In this document: positions 56,927 to 64,000 of the stretch, one piece after another
Layout: every line of letters starts with the position of its first letter
How positions within the stretch are numbered: the stretch's first letter is position 1
Origin: Bisporella sp. PMI_857
Lineage: Eukaryota; Ascomycota; Leotiomycetes; Helotiales; Helotiaceae
Reading direction: 5' to 3'
DNA length: 64,000 nt
Assembly (NCBI GenBank): GCA_021307315.1
Contig: JAJSPD010000063.1
Span: 62,001-126,000 of the forward strand
Notes under the pieces: generated by a model
Database searches by the model: none
Seen by the model: only the letters and a program-made list of their open reading frames with translations
Told to the model about the DNA's origin: nothing
Translations under genes and position numbers: made by a program

Positions 56927-59754
56927 TTTAATTTCAGTTTTTTGTATCTCTGAAATTTGATTGCAGTTAGTAGTGACCGATTTAACATTTGAATCGAAAT
57001 GATATTATGAACATTACATATTGATATGACGAAATGTGTATCTGCAGTCACCATCTCATGGCTACGTCATCCCCTCGCTTAGGCGGATCAGTTAAATAGG
57101 GGTATGTGAGATTGAGATACTTGTTGAATTGGCATTACAATTGCTGTCTATATCTTCCTCCGAGTTATTTTGATAGTATTGATGAATCTGTCTGTAATCG
57201 ACAATCCATGTTATGGGATGCCAGATTTTCGAGTCGCGTCGTCTTCTCAAGGAGGGGAAGCTGAGAAGAACCATATCTCTACGTCGTTATGCTTGCAACA
57301 AGCAAGAGACACTTTGCATAAAGGAATATCATACGACACATACATTCATTCAATGTGTCAAATTCAGTTCTATAAATATTCGGGTCTCTTTGTTTCATTG
57401 CTTCATGGTTTCATTAGCTGGACTTGCGAGGAATTTCGACAAGATTTTAGCCACTTAACTGACTCATTTGCAAAGTCGAAGTGGACAAAGCTCGCTTGCT
57501 TCACTTAAAAATATCTCTCGGAAGTATTTCACCTTAAACATCGGACTGTATGAGCATTTAGCTTTAATCCACAGATTGAATCTCTCATAGGCTAATATTG
57601 ATTTCTAATACATATGGGAGCATCAAGTCTTCAGACTTCTGACGCAAAATACTCAGCGGTTAATACTCCACTCGCCTCATCCAAAAAAAGGACGAAACAA
57701 ATTGGAAAACAAATGTTGGTTATCTCAAGCTCGTTGAATCGGGCCTCGTACTCCATATCAGGCATAACAATAATAGACGGTAAAACTTGGAACATCAATG
57801 TCTCAATGTATAATGCAGGCCCTGTCACTTTCATTTTGTAGAGTAAGACAAATAAGACAAATGCTTGGATTAACGGACCAAGAGCCTCTTTTAGGGATGG
57901 GTTGATTTTCAAAAAGGAAATCAGAGCGCTGGTTAAAATATAGCCAAAGCGCCGAAACTTTGAGAGGCTCGGCGTTAACACAAGGCAAAGACGTTATCGG
58001 GGCAGGGTCACCTGACTCAGCGCTTAGGTTATCTTATCTTTACTAGCGCATTCGCTTAGACGCGATCACGCAAAGGCACAACTTACAACCTCGAACATTT
58101 TGTGTTACATGTTGCAAAACACTTTCATACACACAGCTGCACGATACCTCCACTCTGCTCGCTTCCGATATCTTCCGTCAGTCGCCTCCTGTTCTGGCCT
58201 TCACAGTATTGTTATGCCAGATTTGTGATGCAGTCCAAACTATATCCACTTGGCGCAGGCTGCGCTCCTTGATCGTTGAGAAAAAGCTAGGAACTGAACC
58301 AGCACGATGACCATCAATGCTACGCGAGCGATCGTATAGTTTATATCTCTGTACCTCAGTCGGTGCTTGCCGGAACTTTTCTGCCCAATGCCTTGATATG
58401 GAATGTCCTACTTTTGCATAGGGCTGCCTGAAAGCCAACAATTTGAAATGTCTAAGCTCTCGAGATCGGGCAGCACGCCACACTAACCAAACTTGGTCTG
58501 TTTATGATAACGGCGATCTTATGCTCGCGAGTCGTGGCTAATTACTACTTATTTTTATCGATGCTTGAACATATCACGGTCAACAATAACCATGGAGTAC
58601 GAAGCCAATGAATGGCTCTCAGCTTTGGCCAGTCAAGAGTGTTCTACTAATTCATACACTTGGATTCGACAACGGTTGATTTCGTATCTTTAGTCTGGCG
58701 AGTCTCTCATCTACCTGGTGCGTACATAAATGGCAGCTCCTATTTTTCCTGCGGTTCTAAGATCGACACGCAAGCCCTAGTCCCTTGTCCCGAACGGATC
58801 CACACTGCGATGGTGATCTCCCAGAGTTCGGCGCCTGAAGCTATGCCAATGTTATATATCCCGTAGCGCCACTTCCAAGTGCCGCAGCCAAGCACGGTAG
58901 GTCGAGCCGCATCGTCAATGCTACATCCACTGGTCCAGACGCTCCAATGAAAATTCTGTTGTGGTCGCTGTCTCGGAATACCAAGTGGGGTGCCAGTCTT
59001 TGCGGCTCCTAAACAAAAAATAATTGAAAAATAACCCTTGCTTGCAGCTGCGTTCGTTCACTTCCGTTTGACAAGCTTTATCGCCAACTTTTTTCTAACG
59101 TCTTGGACGTATCAAGCTGCTTTTGAAAATTATTATGAATGGCGCCCAGTACTACGCCCAGCTCTGAAAGCGGATCATGTATCTCTTACCACGGTTCTTC
59201 TTGACAACAAGCAATAATAATCTCGGTCTTTTGCTGCAGATCCAGGGCAAGCGAGTTCTATTGCCGAGTCTCTTTGAATCTCTTATCTCTTGGCTACCCA
59301 TTTTTGTATGGTTTTTAGTGTTTCTTGACCGTTGCGGACGACGTGATTGTCGTGTAATCTTGTGTACACGTTTTGGCTTGATCTAGAATGGTTTGGGAGT
59401 GGCCGGGAGGACTTCCCCGTTGACCTCGAAGCCAATATCAAGAATTTGCTCTTAGTACTTCAGATACTGTCATCTCGCAAGTCGGGCAGCGATTTTTACT
59501 TAGGCTGGACCTTTCACCACACTAACTGCACTCACATAGACGGCGCGGTCATCTTTTCTTTGCCTTTTCCTTCTACAGTTCGTATTATATATTGCATTCT
59601 TCAATCGCTGTTTACACTCTTCACACAACTTCTGAGAAGTCGACCATAATTTCCCTTCTGTTTTGGTATATGAGAACCGGTTTGCCCCATCTTGTCTGCT
59701 CTCAGCTCAATATCTTTGGGCGTACGCCGACCATCTCAGTCAAAACAGAACACA
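56927..59754. other. 2.8 kb gene-poor stretch
   Basis: Between the SDR and TDT genes. A minus-strand ORF (58178-58483) is compositionally protein-like (see findings). Another at 57631-57981 is hydrophobic without family features. No intact gene supported. Confidence 0.4.
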
Positions 59755-61238
59755 ATGTCGAATTTCGGTAGGATCCCTCCACCAAGTAATGCCTATTTGT
59801 CCAGGTCAAATAGTGCTGCGTCTGGATACGCTGCAGGTGGCCAACAGTATCCAGCTGGCCTCAATATAGACAGGAAACAGATGGACATCGAGGCAGAATC
59901 AGTACTTTCATACGAGAAACCGCACCATGACTCACATCATCATCCGGAACCTACAAGCCTCACTATCAGGGAGAGGTTAGAGCATTTTACGTTTGCGTGG
60001 TATGCTTCGACAATGTCTACTGGAGGTGTAGCATTTGTGTTGTCCGTGATTCCGAATCGATTTGATGGTCTGACAGGTCTTGGGACGGTAATGTTTGTCT
60101 TCAACCTCTTCCTGTTCACCGCAATTACGACCACAATGTGCATACGGTTCTACCTTCATCCCCACACATTAAAGCTGGCATTTACAAATCCCCACGAAGG
60201 ATTTTTCGTTGCAACTTTCTGGCTCAGTCTGGCGACCATGATGACGAACACCACTGCTTACGGTGTTCCGAAATCAGGGCCATGGATAGTCACTGCCCTC
60301 CGTGTGGCTTTTTGGATTTATACTGTTTGCTCGACTCTGCATGCCATAATATACTATCACGTCCTGTTCGTGGTAAAGAAGCTGGTGAGGTCTTCCATAT
60401 GACATTAACGACGTCCTGCTAATCCAATTCTTAGGTTATCACCAACGTCCTACCTGGTTGGGTGCTTCCAATTTTCCCGGCCATGCTGGTCGGTACTCTA
60501 GCTTCAGCCATTGCCAAATTCCAGCCACCTGAACACGCACTTCCTATGCTTGTCTGTGGTCTTTCATTCCAAGGTCTAGGATTTTTCATCGCCCTTGCCA
60601 TGTATGGTCTCTATTTTGGTCGTCTCGTGACATCGGTATGATTTCCTCGTCGGAAATACCCATAAGTCACATGCTTACAAGATCCAGGGCCTTCCAGTCG
60701 ACGCCAGCCGAGCAGCTATGTTTATTGCTGTTGGGCCACCATCATTCACAGCATTGGCTTTCATCGGCATGGCTCAAGATCTCCAAGCTGTCAGAATCTT
60801 CCCTGACTACATGGTGCTGAACGGCATACAGAACCAGGCCCTCATCACTGACATCCTGTCACTGTTTGCCCTCGTCATGGCCATCTTTCTCTGGGTCCTC
60901 GCATTCGTGAGTGTTTTCCCTATCCTCTGCCAGCGTTACATCAGATCACTCACATGCTCTAGTGGTTCTTTTCCATTGCTGTAATTGCTGTTGTCGAAGC
61001 AATCCCTCGAAACGACTTTCACCTTAACTGGTACGCATACGTCTTTCCCAACGTTGGATTCACAATCGCGACGATTAAAATTGGTGAGCGGCTACAGAGT
61101 CCTCCTATCAACCAAGTGGGCACTGCTATGGGAGCAATTTTGTTCTTCCTGTGGATTCTTATCGTGTTCTGTCACATCAAGGCCATTGTCTATCACAAGA
61201 TTATGTGGCCAGGCAAGGATGAGAACGCGGCACACTGA
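59755..61238 (+). CDS. TDT-family transporter (malate/sulfite efflux type)
   Basis: 441 aa from exons 59755-60384, 60435-60635, 60688-60906 and 60963-61238. Member of the tellurite-resistance/dicarboxylate transporter (TDT) or SLAC1-like fold, which includes yeast Ssu1 (sulfite efflux) and Mae1 (malate). The entry helix RERLEHFTFAWYASTMSTGG is a family marker. Ten hydrophobic segments are seen, for example VMFVFNLFLFTAITTTMC, ATFWLSLATMMTNT, VLPIFPAMLVGTLASAIA, AAMFIAVGPPSFTALAFIG and AMGAILFFLWILIVFC. The N-terminus is Ser/His-rich and cytosolic. It is more Mae1- than Ssu1-like in feel, but which anion it carries is not decidable by eye. Confidence 0.88.
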
Positions 61239-62528
61239 GAAGGTCTCATCATTATCATGGGCCATGGATCATTCTGCTATACTGGGAAAGGGGCGGGTGA
61301 CACTTTGGGCACTTTTGGGGTTATGAAGGACATTCTTCAGCGCAGAATTGGAGCGTTTGTTACTGCATACATGGGTGGGGGGTACATAGTAGCATTCATT
61401 GATCGGCGTTTTTTGATGGAAAAGTATAGTCTCTCGTTTACTGCTCACGGTGCTGAGCACCGATGCTCAAATATCTTCCATCTTTCCTTTAAATCTGTAG
61501 ATATACTAGACGTTAGAAAGCGCGTGAGGCATTCAATAATTAAGGTATTGGATGGCTAAAATGATACCCGATAGATTGTGTAGCAATGTTTCTTTGGCCG
61601 CTGGACGCGTTTGAAGCAACATATCAAGCTTTTTGGATGACACGGACAAGCTTCTTGAAAACAATGCTTCATAGAGTTTCTCCATGGACACTCAAGCAAA
61701 AGCAATCACGATCTCAAAGCCAAGAGAAGGACAAGCAAAGTGGATAAGGAAGAATCCGAGAGGTCTTATACCCTCGTCATTGCCCGAGCGTGAATTTGTC
61801 AGTCGTACGGGTTCGCAGCTTTCCTTCGCGATCAAAACTTCTTGGGGGTACTTGGCTGGGATGTTTTGTTTGGACTTAACTTCTCAAACGGGTTGACGAA
61901 TGCCCTCGTCATAAATTTACTCTTTGACGAAACAAGTTTGCGTTTCTATCTGTGCTTTATGGGCTGAGATATATAAATGGCCACTAATTAAAAAAAGAAT
62001 AAGAATAATAAAGAGCCGAGGATGTTTGATTCATTGAGATATATATATTGATAATATCCAGATATAGATATAGGGGTTAAGAAAATGTTAATGTTATGTC
62101 ATTGCTGCCTGGGAACAACATGTTTACAAGGGCGGGGGCCACGCGTTCTCCTCAGGTTTCCATTGTGCAAGGAACCACACCGATTGGTTAAACAAGCGAT
62201 TCTGTCAAGAAGGAAGAGAAAAAGAGCGCGAACACGAACACATGCGGGACAGAGTTGTAAGGCTGACAAGTCACTCTACTGTACTATTATCTACTACTAC
62301 TACTACTACTCCTACTACTGCTATTATGTAGTTGAGCGGCTGATGTGCAACCTAACACCACCACCACCATCATCATCATCCTGTCCTGCCTTCATTAATA
62401 TATCATCTTTCTTTTAAGATATTGGTATACACAAAGCTATTTTTTATTTATTTATTTATTTATTCATTATTTATTCGTCTTGTATGATTTATTTCTAGTC
62501 CCTATTTACCCGTTCGGACAAGAGAATT
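61239..62528. other. Spacer with low-complexity leader
   Basis: 3' region of the TDT gene followed by a low-complexity promoter/leader for the next gene (separate repeat entry). No coding supported. Confidence 0.45.
62291..62475. repeat. Cluster of simple repeats in the leader of the terminal gene
   Basis: (CTA)n around 62291-62319, then a (CCA/TCA) run near 62356-62380, then (TTTA)n near 62444-62475. All lie within about 240 bp before the ATG at 62529. Confidence 0.85.
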
Positions 62529-64000
62529 ATGGATCTCCTTCCACCCCCTCCGTACAGTGAGACGGACATCTATTCAAATCCCCCCACTTCACCCAGTGTC
62601 AGGATAACTCCTGCAACATCCAACGCCGACCATGCGTCGCTGCCAGCTCCCTCGAGAGCATCTTCCATCGACAATTCCATCATCTACACTCCCCCAGAAA
62701 CCCCATCTGGAGGTTCGGTATGTTTCGCCTTGTCGTTACGGCCCGATATTTCGCGTAACGTGGATAGAGAGTATCATAGCTAACCGATGACTAGGTCCAC
62801 CACGACCACGACTATGCCTCTTCTACCTCTGCTGCCGCCGAAGCATACTTCGAATCACGGCCGGCGCCACGCCGCGCAAACTCAACACCGTCAACACATA
62901 GCATAGCTATCACAGCTAGCACCAAGCCAGAAGATTTACCATTTCCAGAGCCGATAGATGACTTCCTGGCCAAAGGCGTGGAACCTCATGACTGGGCTAC
63001 CTTTGTCAACTATTTACTTCCGGACTATGCCTCGGGAGTTAATAACGAGGTTGCAGATAAGAAGTTGAAGGCCGAGCTGATAGACGAGCGGATGCAGAGG
63101 CTTACACTGGGACAACATGATAGATCAAGGACGGACCTGGACCAAGTGAAGGCACAGCTTGAGCCCTTACGCTCCACCTCTTCGCAAAATGCGGACTGGC
63201 AAGGTAATGTGCGAGCGACAATCGATATGTGGAATGAGGGTTTCTTCCTGCCGCGCGGAGTCAAAATCAGGTTGGTCGATTCAGAGCTTGTTCCGGAACA
63301 GGAGGAAAGAGTAGAATCGAACAGGATGCCTGGAGCATGGATCCCATACGACCATGAGCTTCCGGGCGGTATGCCAGCAAGCGCTCGAGGGCCGAAGCGA
63401 GGGTGGAGCTTTGGAGGTATTAGGGCTGACTCGAGAGGGTTCAAGATGGGGCCGATAGAAGCAGATGATCGAGGATTCAGGATGGGTAATATGTTAGTGT
63501 AAGTGATCAAAAGTATAGCTTAACACTTCCAGGAGGGCTATGCAGCATCGAACTCAAGATGAAGTTTCTCAAAGTCATCAGAAGGAGATCGGGTCTGCAT
63601 ATCAACATATTCTATCAGGATTACGTGCTAATACTGTTTAGGGCGGATCATAAGGGGTTTCGCTTCGGCAAAGATCGATTTGTTGCTGACGAGAATGGTC
63701 TAACCATTGGAGGCAGATCTTTTGGAAGACGCCCATCCCATGATAACGAGGATCGCTCAAATAAGCGCGAGGACCATTCAAACAGACGAGTAGACTATTG
63801 CGGTCATAGCCGTGGGAGGGACCGGAAGCATGTGCATAGAGGTCGCAACAGATCCCACTCGCATGGCAGAAATCGTAGAAGACGTGTCCGAGATTCCTCC
63901 ACCTCAAGCTCTTCGAGCTCGTCGAGCTCCAGTTCTGCTGACTCTATCTCCTCTCTTGGATCTCTTCCGGCATACGACGATCTTCAAGATCAGCAATTGC
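62529..64000 (+). CDS. Unrecognised Ser/Pro-rich protein with GFRMG-type repeats (3' truncated by window)
   Basis: Exons 62529-62717, 62795-63498 and 63642-64000 (continues past the end). The N-terminus is disordered and Pro/Ser-rich (MDLLPPPPYSETDIY). The middle has a charged helical part (AELIDERMQRLTLGQHDRS) and WGNEGFF-like DMWNEGFFLPRGVKIRLV. It is followed by tandem short repeats GWSFGGIRADSRG, FKMGPIEADDRG, FRMGNMLVADHKG and FRFGKDRFVADENG, with a period of about 13-14 residues. A basic RGRDRKHVHRGRNRSH stretch and a Ser run follow. No known family recognised; the repeats suggest a modular cytoplasmic or surface-associated scaffold, which is inference. Confidence 0.7.

Noticed and set aside
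57631..57981. 116-codon hydrophobic minus-strand ORF as a membrane protein
   Set aside because: No recognisable family, no flanking exons, sits in AT-rich gene-poor DNA.

Overview
The window is nuclear DNA of a filamentous ascomycete (Pezizomycotina). Genes lie on both strands and are cut by short introns, most of about 45-150 nt, with GTATGT/GTAAGT-type donors and TACTAAC-like branch sites. There are no operons. The products include fungal families such as the DUF2421/ArAE aromatic-acid-exporter-like proteins, HET proteins, AP-1-like bZIP factors and TDT anion channels. The general feel of the proteins suggests Leotiomycetes (Helotiales), but that placement is only an inference. Exon boundaries were worked out by hand from splice consensus, reading phase and family knowledge.

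Layout. 0-8 kb: phytanoyl-CoA dioxygenase-like gene (-), an unusual tRNA-Leu(UAA), an Hrp1/Nab4-type RNA-binding protein with a ~1 kb intron (-), and a Gyp1-type Rab GAP (+). 8.7-17.7 kb: a replication/chromatin neighbourhood made of a NASP-family histone chaperone (-), DNA polymerase epsilon subunit B (+) and the checkpoint mediator Mrc1 (-), with MluI-type boxes in the promoters. 18-31 kb: a DUF3604 gene with a frameshift, a four-helix claudin-like membrane protein, a WKF-domain protein, proteasome alpha1, two small unrecognised genes and a TMEM234 homologue. 31-40 kb: a large DUF2421 membrane protein, the U6 snRNP recycling factor Prp24/SART3, and mitochondrial ribosomal protein uL22m.

40-57 kb is more accessory: an AKR7-like aldo-keto reductase divergent from an AP-1-like bZIP factor, an aryl-alcohol-dehydrogenase-like gene lacking about 100 internal residues, a broken HET gene, an MFS transporter, an NAD-dependent epimerase-like protein, an unrecognised 395-aa protein and a short-chain dehydrogenase. 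57-64 kb: a 2.8 kb gap with possible decayed coding, a TDT-family (malate/sulfite type) transporter, and an unrecognised repeat-bearing protein that runs off the end of the window. Several long gene-free stretches (21-22.9, 43.9-45.3, 47.5-48.5, 51.4-54.1 and 56.9-59.8 kb) hold only small non-homologous ORFs or degraded coding.

Working together. The clearest functional grouping is NASP-DPB2-MRC1: Mrc1 tethers the replicative helicase to polymerase epsilon, Dpb2 is the essential B subunit of that polymerase, and NASP-type chaperones supply H3-H4. All three share promoters carrying ACGCGT boxes. I found no secondary-metabolite backbone gene, transposon with intact coding, or CRISPR-like array. 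The most unusual single element is the tRNA-Leu gene, which seems to carry an extra 57-nt insertion in the D arm besides its normal intron.
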